Below are positions 25,520 to 34,307 of a DNA stretch of 64,000 nucleotides, in pieces. This stretch comes from Pelagibius sp965227505. GTDB lineage: Bacteria > Pseudomonadota > Alphaproteobacteria > Kiloniellales > Kiloniellaceae. A model generated the notes under the pieces. It did not search any database and was not told the origin of the DNA. It was given only the letters and a program-made list of their open reading frames with translations. The stretch is taken from positions 3,534,001-3,598,000 of the forward strand of contig NZ_OZ245757.1 in the NCBI RefSeq assembly GCF_965227505.1, written 5' to 3'. The position numbers were made by a program, and so were the translations under genes. Each line of letters begins with the position of its first letter. Position 1 is the first letter of the stretch.

Positions 25520-26389
25520 GTGTCGGCGATGATCGGGGTCTTCGATTCCGGTCACGGCGGGCTGACGGTTCTGCGCCGGCTCATCGAGCGCCTGCCGCAG
25601 GAATACTTCGTCTACTTCGGCGACCACGCGCATGCGCCCTATGGGCGCCGCGATCCGGAGGAGATCTACGGTCTGACCCTGAAGGCGGTGGAGCGGCTTT
25701 TCCAGCATGGCTGCCGCCTGGTCCTCTTGGCCTGCAACACGGCCTCCGCCGTCGCCCTGCGCCGCATGCAGCAGGACTGGCTGCCGCAGAACGCCCCCAA
25801 TCACCGCGTGCTGGGCGTCTTCGTTCCCATGGTGGAGGCGCTGACGGCGACCTCCTGGCGGGATGGACTGCCATTGCCGGGCAGGGTCGCCGAGGGCGGC
25901 CTGGTTGCCGTCTTCGCCACCCAGCGCACCGTGCTGTCCGGGGCCTATCCGCTGGAGATCTCTCTGCGCGCGCCGCAGCTGCGCGTCGTCGCCCAGGCCT
26001 GCCCGCAGCTTGTCGCGGCGATCGAGGCGCAGGAGCCGCAGACGCGGCTGAAGTCCATGGTTACGGGCTACGTTGCCGAGATGTTGGAGAAGACCGGCGG
26101 TGCGGCCCCGGGCGCCGCCGTGCTGGGCTGCACCCACTACCCTCTGGTGGCCGAGCACTTTGCCGAGGCGCTGCCGGAGACGACACGCCTCATGGACCAG
26201 CCCGGCATCGTCGCCGCCAGCCTGGCGGACTATCTGGATCGCCATCCCCGCTTCGCTGCGACGCCCGGCAGCCTGAGCGGCGCCCGCTTCCTGACATCAG
26301 GCGACCCCGAGAGGGTCTCGGCCTTCGCCAGCCGCTTCTTCGGTGCGGAGCTTGCCTTCCACTCGGCCAAGGAACTCGACAGGATCTAA
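25520..26389 (+). CDS. Glutamate racemase-family protein
   Basis: 289 residues of the Asp/Glu racemase fold. The paired cysteines sit in LLACNTASAV and AVLGCTHYPL, and the opening FDSGHGGLTVL holds the conserved DSG loop. The family makes D-glutamate for peptidoglycan, which would make this murI. Sequence between the cysteines differs somewhat from the textbook enzyme (VFATQRTVLSGAYP), so the assignment is good but not certain. GTG 25520 overlaps the region just after the lipoprotein gene; an ATG nine bases on is also possible. Confidence 0.82.
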   Translation: MSAMIGVFDSGHGGLTVLRRLIERLPQEYFVYFGDHAHAPYGRRDPEEIYGLTLKAVERLFQHGCRLVLLACNTASAVALRRMQQDWLPQNAPNHRVLGVFVPMVEALTATSWRDGLPLPGRVAEGGLVAVFATQRTVLSGAYPLEISLRAPQLRVVAQACPQLVAAIEAQEPQTRLKSMVTGYVAEMLEKTGGAAPGAAVLGCTHYPLVAEHFAEALPETTRLMDQPGIVAASLADYLDRHPRFAATPGSLSGARFLTSGDPERVSAFASRFFGAELAFHSAKELDRI

Positions 26390-26523
26390 GCGGCTCTTCG
26401 TGGCGGCAAGCGCCCGCCGTCACCACGGACCTGTTCCGGCGGCATGCCCGTGCCGGATCTGCTTTGCTCCGCGATTCGGAAACAGACGCCCAGGCCACAC
26501 GCGGCTTTGCAGGGAGAGGGAGT

Positions 26524-26626
26524 CACCCCCCTCCCGACCTCCCCCCATCAAAGGGGGGCGGGGACTTTGTAGGCAGGCTCAAAGAGACCCCCTCCCCCTT
26601 GATGGGGGAGGGTTGGGGTGGGGGTG
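26524..26626. repeat. Long imperfect inverted repeat, C/G-rich
   Basis: The left arm 26524-26564 (CACCCCCCTCCC... CCCATCAAAGGGG...) is the imperfect reverse complement of the right arm 26586-26626 (...CCCCCTTGATGGGGGAGGG...GGGGGTG). Each arm also folds on itself. It lies between the convergent racemase and argE genes and looks like a dispersed palindromic element; it could form a strong bidirectional terminator-like structure. Confidence 0.75.
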
Positions 26627-26681
26627 AGCCCCTGCGCACGTTGTTCGCTTGAAGCCAGTCAGCTTTGGCGGTTGCTTTGCA

Positions 26682-27839
26682 TCAGCTCCGCGCCCAGTCG
26701 CAGAGTTTCAGAAGGAAGGCCTCGCAGGCGGCCACCTGTTCCAGCGCGATGAACTCGTTGGCCTGGTGCGCCTGATCGATGGAGCCGGGGCCGAAGACGA
26801 CGGTCGACAGGCCGGCGGCCTGGAACAGCCCACCCTCGGTGCCGAAGGAGACGACGGCGCTGTCGTTGGCGCCGGTCAGGCGGCGCACCAGGCTCTCCGC
26901 CGCACCGTCCTTCTCCGGCGCCAGCGGCAGCACGGTGGCCGGACGCCGAATTTCGATGCTGGCGTGGGGCGCGAACTCCTGCAGTTCCGGCAGGACCTCC
27001 TCCATGGCAAAGCGCCCGACCTCGGCGATGATCGCCTCCGTGTCCTCGCCGGGAACGGGCCGGAACTCCCAGGTGAAGCGGCAATCCTGGGCGACGATGT
27101 TGATCGCCTTGCCGCCGTTGATCTCGCCCATGTTGAAGGTCGTATAGGGCGGATCGAAGGGGTTCTCGGGGTCCGCAGTGGCGCGCTTTTCCGCCGCCAG
27201 GCTGGCGATGTGGGCGATCATCTTGCCGGCCGCGGTGATGGCGTTGGCGCCGAGCTGTGGCAGGCTGGAATGGGCCGCCTGTCCCTTGATCTCGGTCTCG
27301 AAGAGAAAGCAGCCCTTGTGACCGTTGACGATCTGCATGGAGGTGGGCTCGCCGACGATCACCAGCGCCGGGTCCGGCAGGTGGCGCGAGACTGTGTCGA
27401 TCAGCGAGGCCACACCGGTGCAGCCAACCTCCTCGTCATAGGAGAAAGCGAGGTGAATCGGCCGGGCGAGCGGCTGCGCGGTGATCTCCGGCACCAGCCC
27501 CAGGGCGACGGCCAGGAAGCTTTTCATGTCGGCGGTGCCGCGCCCGTAGAGCCGGCCATCCTTCTCGACGACGGTGAAGGGGTCGGTCTCCCAGGGCTGA
27601 CCTTCGACCGGGACCACATCGCTGTGGCCGGAGAGCACGACGCCGCCAGGCTCGTCGGGGCCCAGGCTCGCCAGCAGGTTCGCCTTGGTGCCCTCGGCAT
27701 TTCCGATGCGGCGGCAGCGCGCGCCCTGGCTTTCCAGGTGGTCCTGCACGAAGTCGATCAGCGCCAGGTTGGACTTGGCGGAGACGGTATCGAATCCGAC
27801 AAGGCGCTCGATCATTTCACGGGAGGATGCTCGGATCAT
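26682..27839 (-). CDS. argE: Acetylornithine deacetylase
   Basis: 385 residues, an M20 metallopeptidase-like enzyme that cleaves N-acetylornithine to ornithine. Metal ligands are visible: H72 and D74 in LSGHSDVVP, D104 in RGTADMKSF, E136/E137 in SYDEEVGC and a C-terminal His in SIDQAHQANEF. The last segment IRRPATVLPLAPEK precedes the lid. It completes ArgD and ArgF in the same pathway, although it is on the other strand. The trkH stop lies ten bases before its start, so they share a transcript direction. Confidence 0.9.
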   Translation of the reverse strand: MIRASSREMIERLVGFDTVSAKSNLALIDFVQDHLESQGARCRRIGNAEGTKANLLASLGPDEPGGVVLSGHSDVVPVEGQPWETDPFTVVEKDGRLYGRGTADMKSFLAVALGLVPEITAQPLARPIHLAFSYDEEVGCTGVASLIDTVSRHLPDPALVIVGEPTSMQIVNGHKGCFLFETEIKGQAAHSSLPQLGANAITAAGKMIAHIASLAAEKRATADPENPFDPPYTTFNMGEINGGKAINIVAQDCRFTWEFRPVPGEDTEAIIAEVGRFAMEEVLPELQEFAPHASIEIRRPATVLPLAPEKDGAAESLVRRLTGANDSAVVSFGTEGGLFQAAGLSTVVFGPGSIDQAHQANEFIALEQVAACEAFLLKLCDWARS

Positions 27840-27849
27840 GGCAATGCTC

Positions 27850-29295
27850 CTAGCCGCGCCAGAAAGCAGGGGCCAGCAGGATCAGCACCGTGAAAAGCTC
27901 AAGGCGCCCCAGCAGCATCCCGATGGACAGCAGCAGCTTGGCGCTGTCCGGCAGGGTGGCATAGTTGCCGGCCGGACCGATCACATCGCCCAGTCCCGGG
28001 CCGACGTTGGCAATGGCCGCGGCGGCGCCGGAGACCGCGGTGATGAAGTCCAGGCCGGTCATGCCCAGGCCGATGGCCAGGAGCGCGAAGCAGGTGACGA
28101 AAAGAAAGAAGAACGACATCACCGAGGCGGCCACGGCCTCCGGGATCGGCTTCTTGTTGTAGTAGGCGAAGAACACGCCGTTGGGCTGCATCAGACGCTG
28201 GAGCTGGGCCTTGGCGGTCGAGTACAGCACCTGCAGGCGGAAGATCTTGACCCCGCAGGTGGTCGAGCCGGCGCAGCCACCGACGAACATCAGCACGAAC
28301 AGCAGCGAGACCGCGAAGCTGCCCCAGGCGTTGTAGTCGGCGGTAGAGAAGCCGCTGCCCGTCATCACCGAGATGACGTTGAAGGTCGCATAGCGCAGGG
28401 CCTGGAACGGCTCCATCAGGGACTGCATCACCAGCCAGATCGCCGTCAGCACGATGGCCGCTGCGAGGATGATGAGAAACCAGCGGACCTGGGTGTCGGC
28501 GAAGACCGGCCTCAGGTCACCGCGAATGACCCGCAGATAGAGCACGAAGGGAATGGAACCCAGTACCATGACCACGCTCATGGTCCAGTCTACGGCCGGA
28601 TTGGCGAAGTGGCCGACCGAAGCGTCGTAGGTGGAAAACCCGCCGGTTGCGATAGAGGTCATGGCGTGGGCGACGGCGTCGAAGGTGGACATACCGACCG
28701 ACCAGAACATGATTGCCGCCACCGCGGTGAGGAAGACGTAGATGATCGAGATGCCGCCGGCGATCTGCGCCGCCCGCGGAAGCACCTTGTCGGTGTCGAA
28801 GGCCTCGACGCGGAACATCTGCATGCCGCCGACCTGCAGCACGGGCAGGATGGCGACCGCCATGACGATGATGCCGATGCCGCCCAGCCATTGCAGGATG
28901 GCGCGCCAGAGCAGGATCCCCGGCGGCGCGAAGTCGAGACCGACGATCACCGTGGCGCCGGTGGTGGTGACCCCGGACATCGACTCGAAGAAGGAGTCGG
29001 TGAAGCTCAGTTCCAGCTCGGAAAAGGTGAAGGGCAGGGCACCGAAGACCGCGATGACAATCCAGGCCAGGTTGGTCATGACAAAGGCCTGGCGCAGCGA
29101 GAAGTTGCCGAGGGGCGAGCGCGTCGTCAGCATCATCGACACGCCGATGAACAGGGTGACGGCGGCGGCTTTGGAAAACACCAGCCAGTCCGGATGCCCG
29201 ACCGCCGCGTCGACCACGGCCGGGATGACCATGGCGATGGCCAGAACGGTGATCAGGATGCCGTTGATGAAGAGAACCGGCCGCAGCTCGATCAC
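27850..29295 (-). CDS. TrkH-type potassium uptake protein
   Basis: 481 residues, about ten helices. The four pore-loop selectivity regions of the TrkH/KtrB family are present as SGVTTTGATV, TSIATGGFST, MTGSGFSTADY and IANVGPGLG. K+ uptake by TrkH needs the nucleotide-binding subunit TrkA, which is not in the window. Starts at GTG 29295. The gene precedes argE on the same strand with a ten-base gap. Confidence 0.93.
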   Translation of the reverse strand: MIELRPVLFINGILITVLAIAMVIPAVVDAAVGHPDWLVFSKAAAVTLFIGVSMMLTTRSPLGNFSLRQAFVMTNLAWIVIAVFGALPFTFSELELSFTDSFFESMSGVTTTGATVIVGLDFAPPGILLWRAILQWLGGIGIIVMAVAILPVLQVGGMQMFRVEAFDTDKVLPRAAQIAGGISIIYVFLTAVAAIMFWSVGMSTFDAVAHAMTSIATGGFSTYDASVGHFANPAVDWTMSVVMVLGSIPFVLYLRVIRGDLRPVFADTQVRWFLIILAAAIVLTAIWLVMQSLMEPFQALRYATFNVISVMTGSGFSTADYNAWGSFAVSLLFVLMFVGGCAGSTTCGVKIFRLQVLYSTAKAQLQRLMQPNGVFFAYYNKKPIPEAVAASVMSFFFLFVTCFALLAIGLGMTGLDFITAVSGAAAAIANVGPGLGDVIGPAGNYATLPDSAKLLLSIGMLLGRLELFTVLILLAPAFWRG

Positions 29296-29411
29296 GACCC
29301 TGGCTCCCCGGCTGCGCGGGCTGCCGCGCCGCTCCCGCTTCCTCCGCGCGTCCGCGAGACCCTGTTGAAAACCTGAATCATGTCAGACAAGGAGACCGGG
29401 ATGACGACTGG

Positions 29412-30041
29412 CTAGCGGGCGCTGCCGCTCTGGGCGGGGTTGCCGACCAGGGCGAGAAACTCGCGGCGGGTCGACGCGTTGCTGCGAAACAGCCCGAGCA
29501 TGCGGCTGGTGACCATGGAGGTTCCGGGCTTATGCACCCCGCGGGTTGTCATGCATTGATGCGTGGCTTCCACGACCACCGCAACGCCCTTGGGGCTCAG
29601 AACCTCCTGGATCGTATTGGCGATCTGCGCGGTCATCTTTTCCTGGATCTGCAGGCGGCTGGCATAGGCCTCGACAACGCGCGCCAGCTTCGAGATGCCG
29701 ACCACGCGGCTCTTCGGCAGATAGGCGACGTGGGCAACGCCGATGATCGGCGCCATATGGTGTTCGCAGTGGGACTCGAAGCGGATGTCGCGCAGCAGCA
29801 CCATCTCATCGTAGCCCTCGACCTCTTCGAAGGTGCGCTGCAGCAGTTCTACAGGGTCGCTGTAATAGCCGGAGAAAAACTCCTCGTAGGCGCGCACCAC
29901 CCGCTCCGGCGTTCCCCGCAGGCCCTCGCGTTCCGGGTCATCGCCGGCCCAGCGGATCAGCGTCTCGACCGCCTTCAAGGTTTCCTGGCGGCTTGGCCGC
30001 TGGCCGGCGGCAATGGGCGTTATGGTGTGGCTCTCCTCCAC
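29412..30041 (-). CDS. folE: GTP cyclohydrolase I
   Basis: 209 residues. The enzyme converts GTP to dihydroneopterin triphosphate, first step of folate synthesis. Zinc ligands are visible in ESHCEHHMAPI and HQCMTTRGV (HCxxH...C), and the C-terminal region FRSNASTRREFL is typical. Folate supply is relevant to the GcvT-type enzyme at 19200, though the two genes are far apart. Start GTG 30041. Confidence 0.94.
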   Translation of the reverse strand: MEESHTITPIAAGQRPSRQETLKAVETLIRWAGDDPEREGLRGTPERVVRAYEEFFSGYYSDPVELLQRTFEEVEGYDEMVLLRDIRFESHCEHHMAPIIGVAHVAYLPKSRVVGISKLARVVEAYASRLQIQEKMTAQIANTIQEVLSPKGVAVVVEATHQCMTTRGVHKPGTSMVTSRMLGLFRSNASTRREFLALVGNPAQSGSAR

Positions 30042-30119
30042 GCGCCTGTCTTCCCCTCTTCGTTCTCTCCCACGCCTGCCCGAACCCCCCGGCGGCAGCC
30101 GGCACAGGACCCGGCAGCG

Positions 30120-30512
30120 TTAGTTGAGTTGCACGGGCTGGTGGGGGCTGTCCAGCGAAAAGGCCGGAATATCAACGTCGAAGCGCCTGCCGTCGGCGCC
30201 TTCCATCTCGTAGGTCCCGACCATGATGCCGGAGGGCGTGGAAAGCGGTGTGCCGCTGGTGTACTCGAAGCTCTCGCCCGGCTGCAGGGTCGGCTGCTCC
30301 CCCACCACGCCGGCGCCATGCACCTCCTGCACGCGGCCCAGGGAGTCGGTGATGCGCCAATAGCGGTTCAGCAACTGCACGGTTTCCGGCCCGGTGTTCT
30401 CAATCGTCACTTGATAGGCCCAGACATAGTGTCCCTCGGTGGGCGAGGACTGTTCGTCCAGGTATATCGGCTTGACCGTCACGCTGATCGAGTGGGTGGT
30501 CGCGCTGTACAT
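30120..30512 (-). CDS. apaG: ApaG protein
   Basis: 130 residues of the ApaG/DUF525 fold (an immunoglobulin-like barrel). The signature sequence VHGAGVVGEQPTLQPGESFEYTSGTPLSTPSGIM contains the GxGVxGxQP loop. Family members occur next to folE or near other genes, and the role is unclear; a link to diadenosine tetraphosphate turnover has been proposed for E. coli. It is the gene before folE on the same strand, 78 bases apart. Confidence 0.93.
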   Translation of the reverse strand: MYSATTHSISVTVKPIYLDEQSSPTEGHYVWAYQVTIENTGPETVQLLNRYWRITDSLGRVQEVHGAGVVGEQPTLQPGESFEYTSGTPLSTPSGIMVGTYEMEGADGRRFDVDIPAFSLDSPHQPVQLN

Positions 30513-30692
30513 GGTCTCTGCGGGTCCCTTCTTCGCCGGCAGGGATTGCCAAAGCGTGAACAGATGTCACGGACCCGGCCCGCCTTGACGGACCGCTTTG
30601 GTGCGGCCGGCCCCTGCTTGTGAACGCCTGAGGGCAGCCGCCCGAGAACACCTGAACCTCCGCAGTCTACGCCCTGAAGCGTCGACAAGAAA

Positions 30693-30724
30693 GGGCCGGC
30701 AATGCGTCTTCGCACCGCCGGCCC
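30693..30724 (-). terminator. Candidate terminator after the OmpA-like gene
   Basis: GGGCCGGC (30693-30700) pairs with GCCGGCCC (30717-30724). On the minus strand the stem is followed by TTTCTT, a modest T-run, placing it 20 bases after the stop of the OmpA-like gene. Confidence 0.45.
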
Positions 30725-30744
30725 CGATAAGGTTTAATGTACTG

Positions 30745-31620
30745 TTATTGTGGAATAATTTCGACTCGTCGGTTGGCCTGTTCGCGCACCCCGTCGGCCG
30801 TGGGAACCGCCGGCTCGGCTTCACCCCGGCCGGCCACGAAGATGCCGTCGAGATCGAAGCCGCGGCCGGTCAGCGCATCGCGCACCGCATTGGCCCGGCG
30901 CAGAGAGAGATCGAGGTTGTAGTCTTCCGCTCCGGCCCGGTCGGCGTGCCCGGTGACGGAGAACTCTGTGAAGCCGCCGCTGCCCGCGGACGCGATGGCG
31001 TCGTCGATCGCCGCAGCGCCGGCCGGGGTGATGATGTCGCTGTCGAAGTCGAAGAACAGCACGAAGGTCTGCGGCGCGACCGGTGCAGCCGGGGCCGGGG
31101 CCGGCGCGGGTGCAGGGGCCGGCGGCGGCGCCTCCGCCATGGCCCCGTCCAGCCGGTCCAGAGCGGCATAGAATTCGTCGCGGCAACGGGCGATATGGTC
31201 AAGCTGATGGCCCTCTTCCTGCTGTTCGAGCCAGCAGTCGAAGCGTGTCTGAGCGATGGCGGCATCCTCCGGCGCCTTGGTCCTGGCGCTGGCGTCGAGC
31301 AGACCGACAAGGCGCGCCCGGCCGTCGGAGAACTCCGGGACCATGGCCTCGGGAATGCGCCAGTCGCCGACGGCTTCCGGCTGCACCTCGCTGCCCTCTG
31401 CGGTCATGAGGCCCTTTCTGGCGTAGAGATCGGCGGAATGCCAGTCGACCATCTCGTCGGCCTCGAATTCGGTCAGGTCGCGGTACTCCGCGGTCAGGGC
31501 TCTGGTGAAGGGGGTGCCGGTCGCTTCTGCGGTGCGCATCTTGTCGACATTGTAGCCGGCGACACAGCCGCTGACCGCGATGGTCAGGACCCCGAAAGCC
31601 AAAACTCTCGTGAGAATCAT
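30745..31620 (-). CDS. OmpA-like lipoprotein (peptidoglycan-binding)
   Basis: 291 residues. A signal peptide ends in the lipobox AVSGC near residue 19. The N-terminal domain (to about 165) has no clear match. A Pro/Ala-rich linker (APAPAPAP) follows, then the OmpA C-terminal domain: FFDFDSDIITPAG, TGHADRAGAEDYN and NLDLSLRRANAVRDAL, the motif that holds diaminopimelate in peptidoglycan. Such proteins tether the outer membrane to the wall. The N-terminal half may carry a specific function I cannot name. The ATG at 31620 has GGGAG ten bases before it. Confidence 0.85.
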   Translation of the reverse strand: MILTRVLAFGVLTIAVSGCVAGYNVDKMRTAEATGTPFTRALTAEYRDLTEFEADEMVDWHSADLYARKGLMTAEGSEVQPEAVGDWRIPEAMVPEFSDGRARLVGLLDASARTKAPEDAAIAQTRFDCWLEQQEEGHQLDHIARCRDEFYAALDRLDGAMAEAPPPAPAPAPAPAPAAPVAPQTFVLFFDFDSDIITPAGAAAIDDAIASAGSGGFTEFSVTGHADRAGAEDYNLDLSLRRANAVRDALTGRGFDLDGIFVAGRGEAEPAVPTADGVREQANRRVEIIPQ

Positions 31621-31742
31621 TTGTGAACATCTCCCTCTCATTGAATGCGGACCCGCCTCTTGGCTGTGGTGGCATAGGCAGGTGAGAGTTGTGTTTTTGT
31701 GGACTATCCCCCTGCAGGCCCCCGCCAGACAGCCGCCCCGAA

Positions 31743-31763
31743 GTCCGGATCGGCAATCCGGAC
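31743..31763. other. Perfect 8-bp inverted repeat
   Basis: GTCCGGAT, loop CGGCA, ATCCGGAC in the gap between the OmpA-like gene and the ATPase gene. It could be a terminator stem for the ABC operon on the minus strand; no T-run follows, so weak. Confidence 0.4.
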
Positions 31764-31850
31764 CGTCAACCGGGACCGTTGCTGCTTAAGACCGCTGGTG
31801 TGAGAAGTTATTCCGGGAAGCGGCGGCGGGCGGACGCCTGCAGCGCCGCT

Positions 31851-32552
31851 CTAGCCGAGATGTGCGGTCCGGCGCGCCATGACCTGGCCGCCGGCATCGA
31901 TCTCCAGGACCGGGCCGCCGGCATCGGCCGCATCCGCGGGGTCGTGCGTGACCAGCAGGGTGGGCAGAGCCTGGGCGCGGGCGTGTTCGAAGACAAAGGA
32001 GCGAAAGCGTGCCCGCAGGGTCACGTCCAGCTTGGCGAAGGGTTCGTCCAGCAGCAGCGCGCAGGGCTCGGACAGCAGGGTCCGCAAAAGGGCGATGCGC
32101 GCCCGCTGGCCGCCGGAGAGGGTTTCCGGATCGCGGTCGTAAAAGGCACTCATGTCCGCTTCCGCCAGGGCTTGTTCGATGCGCGCGCGCCGCGCCTTGC
32201 GGTCGCGGATGTCCGGCGGCAGGCCGAAGGCAAGATTGCCGGCCACAGAGAGATGGGGGAACAGAAGATCGTCCTGGAACAGGATGCCGATGCGGCGCTC
32301 CTCCGGCGGGCGGCTGGCCAGTTCCTCGCCGTTGAGCAGGATGCGCCCGCTGCCTGTAAGCGCCGGGTCCAGAGTGCCGCAGACGAAGGCAAGAAGGCTC
32401 GACTTGCCGCAGCCGCTGGGGCCCATCACCGTCACCACTTCGCCGGGCGCGACGGTCAGGCTCAGCGGGCCCAGGAAGCGTCCGCCGCCATGCGCCAGTT
32501 CGACCTGACGCAGCGCCAGGCCGTAGTCCCTGGTCACCGAGATCACGGTCAT
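31851..32552 (-). CDS. ABC importer ATP-binding protein (YnjD-like)
   Basis: 233 residues. Motifs: Walker A GPSGCGKSS, Q-loop GILFQDDLLFPHLSV, signature LSGGQRAR, Walker B ALLLDEPFAKLD and LVTHD. Its N-terminal extension is small. It begins with an ATGA overlap with the permease gene (32549-32552), so the two are translationally coupled. Order ynjB-ynjC-ynjD and the sequence feel match the E. coli YnjBCD importer; substrate is not known for that system and cannot be inferred here. Confidence 0.85.
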   Translation of the reverse strand: MTVISVTRDYGLALRQVELAHGGGRFLGPLSLTVAPGEVVTVMGPSGCGKSSLLAFVCGTLDPALTGSGRILLNGEELASRPPEERRIGILFQDDLLFPHLSVAGNLAFGLPPDIRDRKARRARIEQALAEADMSAFYDRDPETLSGGQRARIALLRTLLSEPCALLLDEPFAKLDVTLRARFRSFVFEHARAQALPTLLVTHDPADAADAGGPVLEIDAGGQVMARRTAHLG

Positions 32553-34246
32553 GCCCGCTGCTCCCGCAGGATGCGACTGCGGGCCAGCCGCCGCGGCAGG
32601 GCCAAGGCGGCGGCGAAGGCAATCAACGGCAAGGCGGCCTGGAGAAAGGCAAAGACGCCCATCACTCGGCGGTCTCCCCCGGCAGAGAGGCTTACGGCTT
32701 CCGTCGTCAGGGTAACGAAGCGGCCCGCCCCGGCAAAGAGCGTCGGCAGGTACTGGGTCACGCTGACGGCAAAGCCCACCGCCGCGGCAAAGAGCACCGG
32801 GCGCAGCAGCATCGGCAGCTTGACGCGCCAGAACACCCGGTTGGGGCTGGCCCCCAGGCAGAGCGCGGTGCGGCTGTAGCGTTCGTCCAGTGCGCGGTAG
32901 TGATCGGCGAGAGACAGAAACACATAAGGCAATACGAAGAGCAGATGACTCCAGACCAACGCGATCCAGGTGCCATCGATGCCGATCTGGATCGAGAGCA
33001 CCTGGCTGCCGAAGAGAAACGCGACCTGGGGCACCAGCAGGGGAACGTAGAGCAGCCAGAGCGCCCGGGTGGAGATGGTGAGGCCGCGCCGCTGCTCGTT
33101 CTCCAGGCAGCCGAGGACCAGGGCCACGGCGATGAAGGCGGCGGCGAGGCCGCTGATCAGCGTGGTGCCGGTGGTCCACAGCAGGTCGTGGCCCTGGCGC
33201 GCCCAGATATCGGTGCTGAGCGCCGTGGGCAGCGCGTCGGGATAGCGCCAGCGGCGGGTCACCGACCACAGCGCCATGGCCAGGAGGCCGGCGGCCGCCA
33301 TGGCCACCAGGAGCTGCACCAGGGATGACGTTGCGGCGCGCAGAACCCGGCCCTTGCCGCCGCGCCGCCCGCCGGCGATCCACAGGCGGCCCAGGCGGGC
33401 GACCAGCACTTCCGCCAGACGCCAGAGCGCGATCGCGCCGACCACCACCAGCAACTGCAGCACCGCACCCGCCGCGGCGACGAAGCGCATGGTCAGGTCG
33501 GGGTCGTTGAACCAGCGGAACACCTGCACCGCCAGCGGCGGCGGCGACAGCGGCGCCAGGATCAGCGCCATGTCCACCACCGAAAGCGAATAGGCGAGCA
33601 CGGCATAGACGGGCAGGCGGATCTGGCGGTAGATCGCCGGCAGCACCGTCTTCAGCCAGGCCATGACCGGCCCGTAGCCGAGCGAGCGGGCGATCGCCAG
33701 GCGTTCCTCGGCGCGGCTGTGCTCCAGCGCCGCCAGGGTCATCAGCAGCAGGAAGGGCAGTTCCTTCATCACCAGCCCCAGGGTCAGGGCCAGGGCGTTG
33801 GGATCCTGCACCGTGGCCACGTCGGGCGGCAGGTCCCAGCCGGTGGCCCAGGGCGACACCAGCCTTACCAGCCAGCCGCTGGGCGCTATGAGAAAGGCCA
33901 GGCCCAGCGCCATGGCCGCATGCGGCACGGCCAGCAGCGGCGCCATCAGGCCGCGGATCGCCAGCGTGATCCGGCAACCATGGCAGGCGGCGAGAAAGAA
34001 CACGGTCAGGGAGAAGGAGATGACCGTCGCCAGCAGGCCGGAAACCAGGGTCAGACGCAGCGATTCGCGGAGGCCCGGATGGTCGAACAGCATCACCCAG
34101 GGGTCGAGCGTGAAGCCCTCGCCGCCCAGGGTCGGAAAGTAGCCGAAGGCCGGCAGCCAGGTGCCGATCAGCCCGGCCGCCACCGGCGTCAGGAACAGCA
34201 GCAGGGTTGCGCCCGGCAGGTAAGCGAGAAGATCGCGGCGGGTCAT
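32549..34246 (-). CDS. ABC importer permease (YnjC-like, two-domain)
   Basis: 565 residues with about 12 helices in two halves. Each half has the cytoplasmic coupling loop of binding-protein-dependent permeases: EERLAIARSLGYGPVMAWLKTVLP near 182-205 and SRTALCLGASPNRVFWRVKLPML near 435-460. This one-chain double permease, as in ThiP or YnjC, needs one ATPase dimer and a binding protein, both of which are next to it. It is 62 bases after the substrate-binding protein gene. Confidence 0.87.
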   Translation of the reverse strand: MTRRDLLAYLPGATLLLFLTPVAAGLIGTWLPAFGYFPTLGGEGFTLDPWVMLFDHPGLRESLRLTLVSGLLATVISFSLTVFFLAACHGCRITLAIRGLMAPLLAVPHAAMALGLAFLIAPSGWLVRLVSPWATGWDLPPDVATVQDPNALALTLGLVMKELPFLLLMTLAALEHSRAEERLAIARSLGYGPVMAWLKTVLPAIYRQIRLPVYAVLAYSLSVVDMALILAPLSPPPLAVQVFRWFNDPDLTMRFVAAAGAVLQLLVVVGAIALWRLAEVLVARLGRLWIAGGRRGGKGRVLRAATSSLVQLLVAMAAAGLLAMALWSVTRRWRYPDALPTALSTDIWARQGHDLLWTTGTTLISGLAAAFIAVALVLGCLENEQRRGLTISTRALWLLYVPLLVPQVAFLFGSQVLSIQIGIDGTWIALVWSHLLFVLPYVFLSLADHYRALDERYSRTALCLGASPNRVFWRVKLPMLLRPVLFAAAVGFAVSVTQYLPTLFAGAGRFVTLTTEAVSLSAGGDRRVMGVFAFLQAALPLIAFAAALALPRRLARSRILREQRA

Positions 34247-34307
34247 GCTGTCGTGCCTTGCGGTGTCGCTTCCGCGGCTCTTCTGTCAGCCGTTTCCGTC
34301 TTCCTGC